DNA of 64,000 bases, taken from positions 34,142 through 98,141 of the forward strand of contig DASTTY010000109.1 of NCBI GenBank assembly GCA_035759925.1, written 5' to 3'. The DNA is from RHKX01 sp035759925 (lineage in GTDB: Bacteria; Actinomycetota; Thermoleophilia; Solirubrobacterales; 70-9). Both the position numbers and the translations under genes were made by a program. Shown here piece after piece: positions 24,123 to 32,867 of the stretch. The notes under the pieces are model-generated. The model was not told where the DNA came from. It searched no databases and was given only the letters and a program-made list of their open reading frames with translations. Position 1 is the stretch's first letter, and every line of letters begins with the position of its first letter.

Positions 24123-24755
24123 GATGACCGATTCATCCCCACCGCCTTCGGGCCGCGGCTCGATCTCACGGATGACCTTCGCCGGCGCGCCCGCCGAGAT
24201 CGTCCACGGTGGCGTGTCGCGGGTAACGACCGAGTTCGACCCGATCACGCTGTGCTCGCCGATCTCGGTGCCGCCGGTGACGACGACGCCCTTGCCGAGC
24301 CAGGAGTTGGCGCCGATCCGGACCGGGCCGCGAGCGACAAAGCCCTGCCAGGTCACCGGCAGCTCCGGGTCGTCGTAGCGGTGGTCGGCGTCCCCGACGA
24401 AGCAATGGTTGGCGAACATGACGTGGTCGCCGATCTCGATCGACTCCTGCGCCGCCAGCATCGTTTCCCGGTTCAGGAAGCAGCCGCGGCCGATCGCGAT
24501 CCGCGCCTCCGCCGCCAGCGTGATCCAGCAGCCGGGCTCGAGCAGCGTCCCCTCGCCGATCGTGAGCCGGCCGTCGTCGAGCGCCTCGAGCACCTCGCCC
24601 TCGATCGGATGGCGGACGAAGAACCCGCCCCGGGCGGCGTGACGGTTGATCCGCCAGCGGTTCAGGAAACGGTGCGTGCGGTCGTACCAGCGTCGCTTCG
24701 CCCACCACATCCGCCAGCCACGCTGCGGCGTCACGTAGGGGTCTCGGCCCGCCAC
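24120..24755 (-). CDS. Left-handed beta-helix (hexapeptide) acyltransferase (211 aa)
   Basis: After a basic, Trp-rich N-terminus (GWRMWWAKRRWYDRTHRF), residues 60-190 carry hexapeptide repeats: IGEGTLLEPGC, IAIGRGCFL, IEIGDHVMFAN, VRIGANSWLG, TEIGEHSVIG. The active-site-type histidine is in MFANHCFVGD. The end SAGAPAKVIREI is the usual cap of maltose/galactoside-type acetyltransferases. Likely substrate: a sugar or cell-envelope glycolipid, but this is not readable from the sequence. GTG start at 24755. It is divergent from the next gene with only 18 bp between the start codons. Confidence 0.85.
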   Translation of the reverse strand: MAGRDPYVTPQRGWRMWWAKRRWYDRTHRFLNRWRINRHAARGGFFVRHPIEGEVLEALDDGRLTIGEGTLLEPGCWITLAAEARIAIGRGCFLNRETMLAAQESIEIGDHVMFANHCFVGDADHRYDDPELPVTWQGFVARGPVRIGANSWLGKGVVVTGGTEIGEHSVIGSNSVVTRDTPPWTISAGAPAKVIREIEPRPEGGGDESVI

Positions 24756-24760
24756 GGCTG

Positions 24761-24766
24761 TAGCTT
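24761..24766 (+). promoter_or_regulatory. -10 hexamer TAGCTT (leaderless) for the 177-aa protein
   Basis: TAGCTT ends 7 bp before GTG 24774. No other start codon in this frame has such a signal. Confidence 0.5.
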
Positions 24767-24773
24767 CCCAGAC

Positions 24774-25307
24774 GTGGCTTTCGGAGACGCGGCAGGCGAG
24801 CAGACCCGGGAGGAGCGGCTCGAGATCGCCCGCCGCTACCGCGAGCGCCGCGGCGCCGAACTGCGGGCGCTGGCCGCATCCGCGGTCGACGGCGAAGTCG
24901 TCGCCGCGGGCGAGTTCAGCACCGTGCCGACCGAGGCGATCGCGTCGATCCCGGGACTCGGCATGGTGCTCCTGCCGATCGCGCGGCGCCGGAGCCGCAA
25001 GCTCGGCCTCTCGCCGAAGATCCTCCTCGCCCTGACCGAGGCGGCCGTCGAGGCGCTCCTGCTCGAGGCGGCCGGCCTCCGGCGCGATGAGACCGAGGTC
25101 CGACCGGGCCGCTCCTGGCCGCGCGAAGAGGTCCGGGCGGAGAACCGCGGCCGGGCGTTCATGCGCGACAAGGTCCTACTCCACGTCCCGGACGCCGGGG
25201 AACCGCTCACCCTCTACGCGCCGAGCCTGCGGACGAGCCCGTGGAGCGCCGAAGTCGTCCGCCTGCTCGGCGGCGAGGCGCCGGACCCGCTCGACCTCGG
25301 CGGCTAG
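24774..25307 (+). CDS. Uncharacterised protein (177 aa)
   Basis: A soluble protein with no signal or membrane helix. An N-terminal amphipathic helix is rich in Arg and Glu (REERLEIARRYRERRGAELRA), a short hydrophobic middle follows (IPGLGMVLLPIARRRSRKLG), then a C-terminal region containing VLLHVPDAGEPLTLYAPS that reads like beta strands. It might act in membrane association or DNA binding, but I recognise no family. GTG 24774 was chosen from the leaderless -10 and because upstream codons lie over the divergent gene. Confidence 0.65.
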   Translation: MAFGDAAGEQTREERLEIARRYRERRGAELRALAASAVDGEVVAAGEFSTVPTEAIASIPGLGMVLLPIARRRSRKLGLSPKILLALTEAAVEALLLEAAGLRRDETEVRPGRSWPREEVRAENRGRAFMRDKVLLHVPDAGEPLTLYAPSLRTSPWSAEVVRLLGGEAPDPLDLGG

Positions 25308-25325
25308 GGAGTCAGGGCGTCCGGA

Positions 25326-25383
25326 CCAAGGACGCAGGAGGAGAAGCGGCCAAGCGGGCCGTGAGCCGACGAGGACGCCGAGC
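25326..25383. repeat. Dispersed 58-bp intergenic repeat, copy 1
   Basis: This stretch, lying between two convergent genes, matches 29979-30034 at roughly 85% by eye. The shared cores are GCAGGAGG, GAAGCGGCC and GGCCGTGAGCCGACG. The centre forms a small hairpin (GCGGCC/GGCCG). It looks like a REP-type element. Confidence 0.7.
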
Positions 25384-25400
25384 CGGGCGAACCTCGGCCC

Positions 25401-26063
25401 CTAGCCCGTCCAGGTGACGTGCCACCACTCGGTTGGCGCCTCGGACTTCGTCCAGCCGTACTGCCAGCCGATCTGGTCGACGATGTCCCGCATCTGCGGC
25501 GTGGCGAGGTCGACCGACACCCCGAGCTCGTGCGACGACATGCCCGGTGGGTTGGCGGGCGAGCCGACCCCGGACAGGTACAGCTCGTACATCTCGCCCT
25601 GCTGGGTCGACGTCCGGTAGGCCGAGAGCGGCCCGGCCGGGTAGAGATCGACTCCGTAGGTGGAGAGCGACGCCTGCCGCATCGCATTCCAGGCCGCCGC
25701 GGCGCCGGCGTCGAGGTAGAGGTCCCCCCATGGGCTCGGGATCGACCCGAGCCACGGTGCCGGGGCAGTGCTCGTCGATGTCGTCGTTGCCGGGTCGGTC
25801 GCGGTCGTCGAAGTCGCAGTCGTCGTCACGCCGGTCTCCGCCAGGCTCGGTACCGAGAGCGTGTTGCCGGCGATCAGGAGGTAGTCGCTGGAAACGCCGT
25901 TCCAGGCGGCCAGGGTGTCGGTGCTGAGACCGTTCGCCGCGGCGATCCCCGACAGCGTCTCCCCGGGCTGGATCGTGTGCGACACCGCCGCCGTCGCCGG
26001 CGCGGCCAGGGCCGTGGACACGACGGCGGTGGCGGCAACCGCCAGAGTCTTTCTCACCTGCAT
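25401..26063 (-). CDS. Secreted LysM plus VanY-type D,D-carboxypeptidase (220 aa)
   Basis: A Sec signal peptide covers residues 1-25. One LysM domain (about 28-75, HTIQPGETLSGIAAANGLS) binds peptidoglycan, and a Thr/Ala-rich linker follows. The M15B peptidase domain starts at about 105. Its zinc ligands are in SSHELGVSVD (His and Asp) near residue 177 and in EWWHVTW at the C-terminus, the VanY/LAS arrangement. It trims the D-Ala-D-Ala or a related bond in wall peptides outside the membrane. It converges with the upstream plus-strand gene and is preceded by a hairpin that ends uvrA. Confidence 0.9.
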   Translation of the reverse strand: MQVRKTLAVAATAVVSTALAAPATAAVSHTIQPGETLSGIAAANGLSTDTLAAWNGVSSDYLLIAGNTLSVPSLAETGVTTTATSTTATDPATTTSTSTAPAPWLGSIPSPWGDLYLDAGAAAAWNAMRQASLSTYGVDLYPAGPLSAYRTSTQQGEMYELYLSGVGSPANPPGMSSHELGVSVDLATPQMRDIVDQIGWQYGWTKSEAPTEWWHVTWTG

Positions 26064-26119
26064 GCGAACCCCGTTCAGCGGCTCGCGCTCACACTCCTGC
26101 GGAAAAGGCTGTCCGGTGC

Positions 26120-26138
26120 ACGATCCGCAACGGATCGT
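26120..26138 (-). terminator. Probable uvrA terminator hairpin
   Basis: An 8-bp perfect stem (26120-26127 with 26131-26138) with a 3-nt loop lies 27 bp after the uvrA stop. The following minus-strand sequence has only a weak CCTTTTCC, so it is a hairpin without a full U run. Confidence 0.5.
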
Positions 26139-26164
26139 TCAGGCGCGGCCCTCGCCCGACCCGC

Positions 26165-29107
26165 TCAGGCGGCGACGGGTTCGCGCTCGCCCGCCGAGCG
26201 CTCGACCTTCGGCTCGACCAGCTCCTCGAGGAAGCGGCCGGTGTAGGAGCCGGGCTCGGTCGCGACCTGCTCGGGCGTGCCGGTGGCGATGATCTCGCCG
26301 CCGCCGTCGCCGCCCTCGGGACCGAGGTCGACGATCCAGTCAGCAGACTTGATGACGTCGAGGTTGTGCTCGATCACGACGACCGTATTGCCGGCGTCGA
26401 CGAGCCTCGAGAGCACGTCGAGCAGGCGCTCGACGTCGGCGAAGTGGAGGCCCGTCGTCGGCTCGTCGAGTATGTAGAGCGTCTCGCCGGTCGCGATCTT
26501 CGACAGCTCCGTCGCCAGCTTGACGCGCTGCGCCTCGCCGCCGGACAGCGTCGTCGCCGGCTGACCGAGACGGATGTAGTCGAGCCCGACGTCGTGCAGG
26601 GTCTGCAGGCGTCGATGGATCTTCGGGATCTTCGCGAAGAAGCCGACGGCCTCCTCGACCGGCATCTCGAGGACGTCGGCGATCGACTTGCCCTTGAACC
26701 GGACCTCGAGCGTCTCGCGGTTGTAGCGGCGGCCGTGGCACTGCTCGCAGGGCACGTAGACGTCGGGCAGGAAGTGCATCTCGATCTTGATCTGCCCGTC
26801 GCCCTTGCAGACCTCGCAACGCCCGCCCTTGACGTTGAAGCTGAACCGTCCCGGCTGATAGCCGCGGGCACGCGCCTCCTTCGTCTGCGCGAAGAGCTGG
26901 CGGATGTGGTCGAAGACGCCGGTGTAGGTGGCCGGGTTGGAGCGCGGCGTCCGGCCGATCGGCGACTGGTCGATGTTGATGACCTTGTCGATGCTCGCGA
27001 TCCCCTCGATCCGGTCGTGGGCGCCGGGGCGGCTGCGGGCGCGATGAAGACGGTTGGCGACCGAGCGGTAGAGCGTCTCGTTGACGAGCGTCGACTTCCC
27101 GGACCCGGAGACGCCGGTCACGCAGGTGAAGGTGCCGAGCGGAATCGCCGCGTCGACGTTCCTGAGGTTGTGCTCGCGGGCGCCGCGGACGACCAGCTCG
27201 CCGCGGCCCTTGCGCCGCTCCGCCGGCACCGGGATCGCCAGCTTCCCCGACAGGTACCGCCCGGTCAGCGACGCCGGGTTGCGGATCACCTGCGCCGGGG
27301 TGCCGGCAGCGACGATCCGGCCGCCGTGCTCACCGGCGCCGGGACCGAGGTCGACGAGGTAGTCGGCGGCGCGCATCGTCCCCTCGTCGTGCTCGACGAC
27401 GATCACGGTGTTGCCGAGGTCGCGGAGCCGTTCGAGCGTGCCGATCAGCTTCGCGTTGTCGCGCTGGTGGAGGCCGATCGACGGCTCGTCGAGGATGTAG
27501 AGGACGCCGACGAGGCTGGAGCCGATCTGGGTCGCGAGCCGGATCCGCTGGGCCTCGCCACCGGAGAGGGTCGTCGCCGCCCGCTCCAGGGTCAAATAGC
27601 CGATCCCGACCGAGACCAGGAAGGTCAGTCGCTCCTCGACCTCGCGGACGACCAGCCTCGCGATCGCCCGCTCGGTCTCGGTCAGCTCGACGGATGCGAT
27701 CCACTCGAGCGCGTCGCGCGCCGACAGCCGCGTGTAGTCGTAGATCGACAGGCCCCCGACCGTCACCGCGAGGCTCTCCGGCCGGAGGCGCGCGCCGCCG
27801 CAGGCAGGGCACGGCTGCAGCGCCATCAGGCCTTCGATCCGCTCGCGGGTCTTGTCCGAGTCGGTGTTCGCGTAACGCCGCTCGAGGCCGGCCGTGATCC
27901 CCTCGAAGCGGGCGTTGTAGCTGCGGCGCCGCCCGAACCGGTTCTTGTAGGTGATCTGGTGGCGCTGGCCGCCGGTGCCCTCGAGCAGCACCTTGCGGTC
28001 GGCGTCGGGAAGGTCCTGCCATGGCGTGTCGAGGTCGATGCCGTAGGCCTCGCAGACCGCCTCGACGAGGCGCCGGTAGTACATCGACGCCGCCCCCATC
28101 CAGGTCGAGAGCGCCCCCTCGGAGATCGAGAGGGTCGGGTCGGGGATGCAGAGCTCCGGATCGATCACCCGCTGGAAGCCGAGCCCGTGACAGCGCTCGC
28201 AGGCACCGTGCGGAGAGTTGAACGAGAAGATCCGCGGCTCGATCTCCGGCATCGACGTGCCGCAGTTGAGGCAGGCGAACTTCTCGCTGAAGACCAGCAC
28301 CTCGCCGCGCTTGCCGGCGCTCGGCCCCGAGAGCGTCTGCGCGCCGGCGACGTCGACGTCCGCGCCGGCGTCGACGAGCTCGACCTCGACCAATCCGTCG
28401 GCCAGCCCCGCCGCCGCCTCGATCGACTCGGCGAGGCGCTTGCGGAGCCCCTCCTTCATGACGAGCCGGTCGACGACGATCGCGATGTCGTGCTTGAAGC
28501 GTTTGTCGAGGATGATCTCCTCGTCGAGGCGGCGCAGGTCGCCGTCGATGACGGCACGGGCGTAGCCCTGCTGGCGCATCTCCTCGAGCAGCTTCCCGTA
28601 CTCGCCCTTGCGCTCGCGGACGACCGGAGCGAGGACCATGAAGCGGGTGTCGGGCTCGAGGGTCATCACCCGGTCGGTGATCTGCTCGAGCGACTGCCCG
28701 GCGATCGGCTCGCCGCAGGTCGGGCAGTGCGGCTTGCCGATCCGCGACCAGAGCAGCCGCAGGTAGTCGTAGATCTCGGTGACGGTGCCGACCGTCGATC
28801 GCGGGTTCCGCGACGTCGTCTTCTGGTCGATCGAGATCGCCGGGCTGAGGCCCTCGATCGAGTCGACGTCCGGCTTGTCCATCTGGCCGAGAAACTGGCG
28901 GGCGTACGCCGACAGGGACTCGACGTAGCGACGCTGGCCCTCGGCGTAGATCGTGTCGAAGGCGAGGCTCGACTTGCCGGACCCCGACAGCCCGGTCATC
29001 ACGACCAGGGAGTCGCGCGGCAGCTCGACATCGACGTTCTTGAGGTTGTGCTCGCGGGCACCGGAAACGACGATCCGCCCGCTCTTCGAGTTCGATCCCA
29101 CTGTCAC
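26165..29107 (-). CDS. uvrA: Excinuclease ABC subunit A (980 aa)
   Basis: The DNA-damage recognition ATPase of nucleotide excision repair. The first P-loop is TGLSGSGKSSLAFDT near residue 40. Zinc modules are visible as HCPTCGEPI near 125, ACLNCG with CERCHG near 280, and CPACGGARL near 435. The second P-loop is TGVSGSGKSTLVNET near 675, with CEVCKGDG and CEQCHGRR near 765-790. Both ABC signatures LSGGEAQR are present. The -10 TAAACT lies only 4 bp from GTG 29107 and 10 bp from GTG 29101, so the true start may be the latter, two codons shorter. Confidence 0.97.
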   Translation of the reverse strand: MTVGSNSKSGRIVVSGAREHNLKNVDVELPRDSLVVMTGLSGSGKSSLAFDTIYAEGQRRYVESLSAYARQFLGQMDKPDVDSIEGLSPAISIDQKTTSRNPRSTVGTVTEIYDYLRLLWSRIGKPHCPTCGEPIAGQSLEQITDRVMTLEPDTRFMVLAPVVRERKGEYGKLLEEMRQQGYARAVIDGDLRRLDEEIILDKRFKHDIAIVVDRLVMKEGLRKRLAESIEAAAGLADGLVEVELVDAGADVDVAGAQTLSGPSAGKRGEVLVFSEKFACLNCGTSMPEIEPRIFSFNSPHGACERCHGLGFQRVIDPELCIPDPTLSISEGALSTWMGAASMYYRRLVEAVCEAYGIDLDTPWQDLPDADRKVLLEGTGGQRHQITYKNRFGRRRSYNARFEGITAGLERRYANTDSDKTRERIEGLMALQPCPACGGARLRPESLAVTVGGLSIYDYTRLSARDALEWIASVELTETERAIARLVVREVEERLTFLVSVGIGYLTLERAATTLSGGEAQRIRLATQIGSSLVGVLYILDEPSIGLHQRDNAKLIGTLERLRDLGNTVIVVEHDEGTMRAADYLVDLGPGAGEHGGRIVAAGTPAQVIRNPASLTGRYLSGKLAIPVPAERRKGRGELVVRGAREHNLRNVDAAIPLGTFTCVTGVSGSGKSTLVNETLYRSVANRLHRARSRPGAHDRIEGIASIDKVINIDQSPIGRTPRSNPATYTGVFDHIRQLFAQTKEARARGYQPGRFSFNVKGGRCEVCKGDGQIKIEMHFLPDVYVPCEQCHGRRYNRETLEVRFKGKSIADVLEMPVEEAVGFFAKIPKIHRRLQTLHDVGLDYIRLGQPATTLSGGEAQRVKLATELSKIATGETLYILDEPTTGLHFADVERLLDVLSRLVDAGNTVVVIEHNLDVIKSADWIVDLGPEGGDGGGEIIATGTPEQVATEPGSYTGRFLEELVEPKVERSAGEREPVAA

Positions 29108-29111
29108 CGGA

Positions 29112-29117
29112 AGTTTA
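29112..29117 (-). promoter_or_regulatory. -10 hexamer TAAACT for uvrA
   Basis: TAAACT on the minus strand lies 4 bp from GTG 29107 and 10 bp from GTG 29101. It favours the second as the start. No SOS-type dyad was noticed. Confidence 0.45.
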
Positions 29118-29162
29118 CGCGCACGAACGGACGTTCGCCAGCGTCCGGCGTCTCCCGGTCCG

Positions 29163-29897
29163 TCAGCGCTTGGCGCGCTCGAGGACGTCGTCCAGCAGCG
29201 CCTCGACGCCGGCGACGGGGCCGAAGTCGGCCTCGATCTGCGTCGCGATCTCGTCGCGCGAGGCGCCCTCGAGAGCCATGTTCATCGCCACGAGCCTGGC
29301 GCCGCCGTGGTCGGAGCTGGAAGCGCCGAGAGCCTCGGCCGTCGCCGGCGGCTCGCGATCGCCGCCGCGCAGCTGCGCGATCAGCTCCTCGTCGCTCGGC
29401 GGCGCCGAGGCGGTCTCATCGGTCGCGGGAGCCCGGTCGGTCGCCGCCGGCTCAGGAGTCCCGGGCGCCACCGCGGCCTCGGTCTTCCCCGCTTCGTCCG
29501 TGGCCGGGTCGTCCGCGGCTGGATCTTCGACCGCCGACTCGCCGACCCGCGCCGGCCCGCCGGGAACGCTCGACGCCAGGTCGCGGCCGAGCGCGCCGAC
29601 CTGCGAGCGCAGCCGGTCGGCCTGCGAGATCAGGCCCTCGACCGCGCCGCGCGCCTGCTCGATCCTGCCGCTCGCCTCGCGGTTGGCGGCATCGACGGTC
29701 CGCTCCGACTCGGTCCGTGCCGCCGCCCGGATCTCCTCCGCCTCCGCCTCCGCGACACCGCGGATCCGCCGCGCCTCGGTCTCGGCGTCGGCGACGATCG
29801 CAATCGCGGCCTGCTCGGCCGCGGCGACGATCTCGCGCACGCGCTCGGCGGCGAGATCGGCCGCCGCGCTACCCGCTTGATCGTCAGGGATCGCCAT
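29163..29897 (-). CDS. Coiled-coil protein between uvrA and uvrB (244 aa)
   Basis: Residues 10-105 form a long Ala/Glu/Arg-rich helix (heptad pattern, AEAEEIRAAARTESER), similar to the coiled coils of DivIVA- or F0F1-b-like proteins. A Pro/Ala/Glu-rich disordered linker (115-195) follows. A small helical module (about 200-244, LVAMNMALEGASRDEIATQI, DFGPVAG) closes the protein and looks conserved. There is no signal peptide. It lies in the same direction as uvrB and uvrA but has its own -10 (GATAAT, 8 bp from ATG). A role in polar growth, division or chromosome organisation is conceivable but unproven. Confidence 0.75.
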   Translation of the reverse strand: MAIPDDQAGSAAADLAAERVREIVAAAEQAAIAIVADAETEARRIRGVAEAEAEEIRAAARTESERTVDAANREASGRIEQARGAVEGLISQADRLRSQVGALGRDLASSVPGGPARVGESAVEDPAADDPATDEAGKTEAAVAPGTPEPAATDRAPATDETASAPPSDEELIAQLRGGDREPPATAEALGASSSDHGGARLVAMNMALEGASRDEIATQIEADFGPVAGVEALLDDVLERAKR

Positions 29898-29905
29898 CGG
29901 CAGCC

Positions 29906-29911
29906 ATTATC
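29906..29911 (-). promoter_or_regulatory. -10 hexamer GATAAT for the coiled-coil gene
   Basis: GATAAT on the minus strand ends 8 bp before ATG 29897, another leaderless arrangement. Confidence 0.5.
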
Positions 29912-29978
29912 CCCGATGGATCCCGAGCAGCGGCCTCACGCGGTATCAGGCTTCCTGACGAGGCCGGGAGGTCGCTGA

Positions 29979-30034
29979 TCAAGGTCGCAGGAGGCGAAGC
30001 GGCCTTCGGCCGTGAGCCGACGCGGACGCCGAGC
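29979..30034. repeat. Dispersed intergenic repeat, copy 2
   Basis: Second copy of the element at 25326-25383, with a two-base deletion in the central hairpin loop (CGGCC-TTC-GGCCG). It lies in the 154-bp gap between uvrB and the coiled-coil gene. Confidence 0.7.
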
Positions 30035-30051
30035 AGCGGTCTCCCGGGCCG

Positions 30052-32055
30052 TCAGGCCTTCATGCCCTCGAGGTCGCGGCGCAACTCCTTGAGCTCGTCC
30101 CGGAGCCGGCCGGCCTCCTCGAAGCGGAGCTCCTCGGCGGCCGCGAGCATCTCCTCCTCGACCGAGACGATCACCTTCTCGAGGTCGGCGGGATCCTCGA
30201 TCGGCCGGCCGTCGAGCGTCGCGCTCGTCCGCCGCCGCCGAGCCGGCGCGTTCGACTCCATCGCGAGGAAGTCGGACATGTCGCTGATCCCCTTCGTGAC
30301 CGTCTCCGGCGTGATCCCGTGCTCGCGGTTGTAGGCGAGCTGGATCTCGCGGCGGCGGTTGGTCTCCTCGATCGCCGTCCGCATCGCCTCGCTCTCGCGA
30401 TCGGCGTACATCAGCACCTTGCCCTCGACGTTCCGCGCGGCGCGGCCGATCGTCTGGATCAGGCTCGTCGACCCGCGCAGGAACCCCTCCTTGTCGGCGT
30501 CGAGGATCGCGACCAGGCCGACCTCGGGGATGTCGAGACCCTCGCGAAGCAGGTTGACGCCGACGAGGACGTCGTACTCGCCGAGGCGGAGGTCGCGGAT
30601 GATCTGGATCCGCTCGATCGTGTCGACCTCGGAGTGCAGGTAGCGGACCCGGAACCCGTGCTCGAGCAGGTACTCGGTCAGGTCCTCGGACATCTTCTTG
30701 GTCAGGGTCGTGACCAGGCAGCGCTCCTTGCGCTCGACCCGGATCCGGACCTCGTTCATGAGGTCGTCGATCTGGTTCTTGGTCTCGCGGACCTCGACCT
30801 CCGGGTCGACGATCCCGGTCGGGCGGACGATCTGCTCGACGATCCGCTCCGATCGGACCCGCTCGAACTCCCCCGGCGTCGCCGAGACCATCACGACCTG
30901 CCCGACCCGGTCGAGGAACTCGTCGAACTTGAGCGGCCGGTTGTCGATTGCGCTCGGCAGCCGGAAGCCGTGATCGACCAGCGTCAGCTTCCGGGAGCGG
31001 TCGCCCTCGTACATGCCGCCGATCTGCGGCATGGTCTGGTGCGACTCGTCGACGAAGACGACGAAGTCGCTCGGGAAGTAGTCGATCAACGTATGCGGAG
31101 CCGAGCCGGCGGGCCGGTCGTCGAGGATCCGCGAGTAGTTCTCGATCCCGTTGCAGAACCCCAGCTCCTTGAGCATCTCGAGGTCGTACTGGGTGCGCTG
31201 GCGGAGCCGGTGGGCCTCGAGATCCTTCCCCTCCGCCTCGAAGACCTTGACCCGCTCCTCGAGCTCGAATCGGATCTCGTCGACGGCGCGGTCGATCGTC
31301 TCCTCCTTGGTGACGTAGTGGGTCGCCGGCCAGACCGAGACGTGAGTGACCTCGTCGAGGATCTCGCCGGTCAGCGGATCGAAATGGGTGATCGACTCGA
31401 CCTCGTCACCGAACAGGTTGATCCGGTATGCCGACTCGGCATAGGCGGGGAAGACCTCGAGGACCTCGCCCATCACCCGGAAGCTGCCGCGGGTCAGGAT
31501 CGTGTCGTTGCGCTGGTACTGCATCGCGATCAGCTGCCGGAACAGCGTCTCGCGCTCGATCCACTCGCCGACCTTGAAGAGGACCATCTGCTCGCGGTAG
31601 AGCTCCGGCGAGCCGATCCCGTAGATGCAGGAGACCGAGGCGACGATGATCACGTCGCGGCGCGCGAACAGCGCCGCCGTGGCGGCGTGGCGGAGGCGGT
31701 CGATCTCGTCGTTGATCGTCGCGTCCTTCTCGATGTAGAGGTCCTGCGCGGGCACGTAGGCCTCGGGCTGGTAGTAGTCGTAGTAGGAGACGAAGTACTC
31801 GACCGCCGCCTCCGGGAAGAACTCGCGGAACTCGTTGCAGAGCTGCGCCGCCAGGGTCTTGTTGTGGGCGATCACGAGCGCCGGCCGGCCGAGCCGCTCG
31901 ATCGTCCCCGCCATCGTGAACGTCTTGCCGGTCCCGGTCGCCCCGAGCAGCGTCAGGAAGCGCTGGTCGGCGGCGACGCCCTCGGCGAGGGAGTCGATCG
32001 CCTTCGGCTGGTCGGCCGTCGCGGTGTAGGCGGAGTTGAGCTGGAACTCGGGCAC
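30052..32055 (-). CDS. uvrB: Excinuclease ABC subunit B (667 aa)
   Basis: The helicase-like damage-verification subunit. The P-loop LLGATGTGKTFTMAG lies near residue 40. The beta-hairpin that probes DNA, YYDYYQPEAYVPAQDLYIE, lies near 95. The DEAD-like motif VVFVDESHQTMPQIGGM is near 335, and helicase motif VI QTIGRAARN near 535. The C-terminal UVR motif (EELRFEEAGRLRDELKEL, 640-660) binds UvrC. The GTG start at 32055 has TAACCT 6 bp upstream. uvrC is not in the window. Confidence 0.97.
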   Translation of the reverse strand: MPEFQLNSAYTATADQPKAIDSLAEGVAADQRFLTLLGATGTGKTFTMAGTIERLGRPALVIAHNKTLAAQLCNEFREFFPEAAVEYFVSYYDYYQPEAYVPAQDLYIEKDATINDEIDRLRHAATAALFARRDVIIVASVSCIYGIGSPELYREQMVLFKVGEWIERETLFRQLIAMQYQRNDTILTRGSFRVMGEVLEVFPAYAESAYRINLFGDEVESITHFDPLTGEILDEVTHVSVWPATHYVTKEETIDRAVDEIRFELEERVKVFEAEGKDLEAHRLRQRTQYDLEMLKELGFCNGIENYSRILDDRPAGSAPHTLIDYFPSDFVVFVDESHQTMPQIGGMYEGDRSRKLTLVDHGFRLPSAIDNRPLKFDEFLDRVGQVVMVSATPGEFERVRSERIVEQIVRPTGIVDPEVEVRETKNQIDDLMNEVRIRVERKERCLVTTLTKKMSEDLTEYLLEHGFRVRYLHSEVDTIERIQIIRDLRLGEYDVLVGVNLLREGLDIPEVGLVAILDADKEGFLRGSTSLIQTIGRAARNVEGKVLMYADRESEAMRTAIEETNRRREIQLAYNREHGITPETVTKGISDMSDFLAMESNAPARRRRTSATLDGRPIEDPADLEKVIVSVEEEMLAAAEELRFEEAGRLRDELKELRRDLEGMKA

Positions 32056-32061
32056 CGGCCG

Positions 32062-32067
32062 AGGTTA
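32062..32067 (-). promoter_or_regulatory. -10 hexamer TAACCT (leaderless) for uvrB
   Basis: TAACCT on the minus strand ends 6 bp before GTG 32055. Confidence 0.5.
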
Positions 32068-32138
32068 ACGGGCGCCGGCAACCGCTCCCGCGGCGCGTGA
32101 CCGGCAGACACGCGGCTCCATGCGACACTGCCGTTCCG

Positions 32139-32867
32139 ATGGGCGAGCACCGCGGCGATCCCCCCGCCACCGCCGAGCACGCCGCCGCCGTCGCCGACGC
32201 GCGGGCGGCGCTGGCCGGCTCGTCCGGCCGGCCGCTCGGCCCGCTCCCGGCCGGGTTCGCGACGACGCGGGCGGCGATGCACCGGGCCGCCGAGGAGATC
32301 CTGAAGCCACGACGCGAGGCCGAGACCGGCAACGAGATCGCGCTCCGCTTCACCACCGGCGGGTTCGGGACCCCGCCCTGGGAGGACGGGCTCGCCAGCG
32401 GCACGAGCGGCCAGCTCCGCGTCGAGGGGCTCGACCTGGTCGCCACCGACGGTGACGAGGCCCACCGCGAGCGCCTCGCCGACTCCGGCCTCGACGCGGA
32501 CTCCGCTGCGGCGCTCGCTGCCTGGTTCGCCTTCGGGACGGTGGTCCTGGCCGACCTGATCGACCTCCACGGCGACCTCGAGCCGACGCCGATCCGGCTC
32601 TGGCCCGAGCATTTCGACGTCGCCACCGAGCTCGGACCCGAGGACGCCGGCACCCGCGCGACCTTCGGCGCCTCCCCCGGCGATGAGCACCATGCCGAGC
32701 CCTACCTGTACGTGGCACCCTGGGCCGCGCCGGCGAGCGACGCGGGCTGGAACGCGACCGGCTTCAGCGGCGCCCAGCTGACCTACGCCGGGCTCCTCGC
32801 GAGCGGCGACCAGCTCGGGGCCGCAGCGGCGTTCTTCGCCGACCGCCTCGCCGCGCTGCGCGGCTAG
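32139..32867 (+). CDS. Uncharacterised protein (242 aa)
   Basis: A soluble protein beginning MGEHRGDPPATAEHAAAV. Visible blocks are IALRFTTGGFGTPPW near residue 75, a hydrophobic helix AAALAAWFAFGTVVLADLI near 125, RLWPEHFDVATEL near 155, and DEHHAEPYLYVAPW near 185. The clustered His, Glu and Asp in the last two blocks could be a metal site. I recall similar proteins in related actinobacteria but no function. ATG 32139 was preferred over 32097; a weak -10 GACACT lies 9 bp upstream. Its stop overlaps the convergent cyclase gene by 4 bp. Confidence 0.7.
   Translation: MGEHRGDPPATAEHAAAVADARAALAGSSGRPLGPLPAGFATTRAAMHRAAEEILKPRREAETGNEIALRFTTGGFGTPPWEDGLASGTSGQLRVEGLDLVATDGDEAHRERLADSGLDADSAAALAAWFAFGTVVLADLIDLHGDLEPTPIRLWPEHFDVATELGPEDAGTRATFGASPGDEHHAEPYLYVAPWAAPASDAGWNATGFSGAQLTYAGLLASGDQLGAAAAFFADRLAALRG

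Noticed and set aside
29921..30060. A possible partial duplication of the uvrB 3' end in the adjacent gap
   Set aside because: The segment near 29928-29960 shares short words with 30031-30065, but the similarity is too patchy by eye to call a duplication.
26366..30334. A 1,322-codon open frame on the plus strand across uvrA, the coiled-coil gene and uvrB
   Set aside because: It lies antisense to three well-supported genes. Its translation is monotonous Asp/Arg/Leu/Val text with no motif. Such frames arise from the G+C-rich third positions of the opposite strand.
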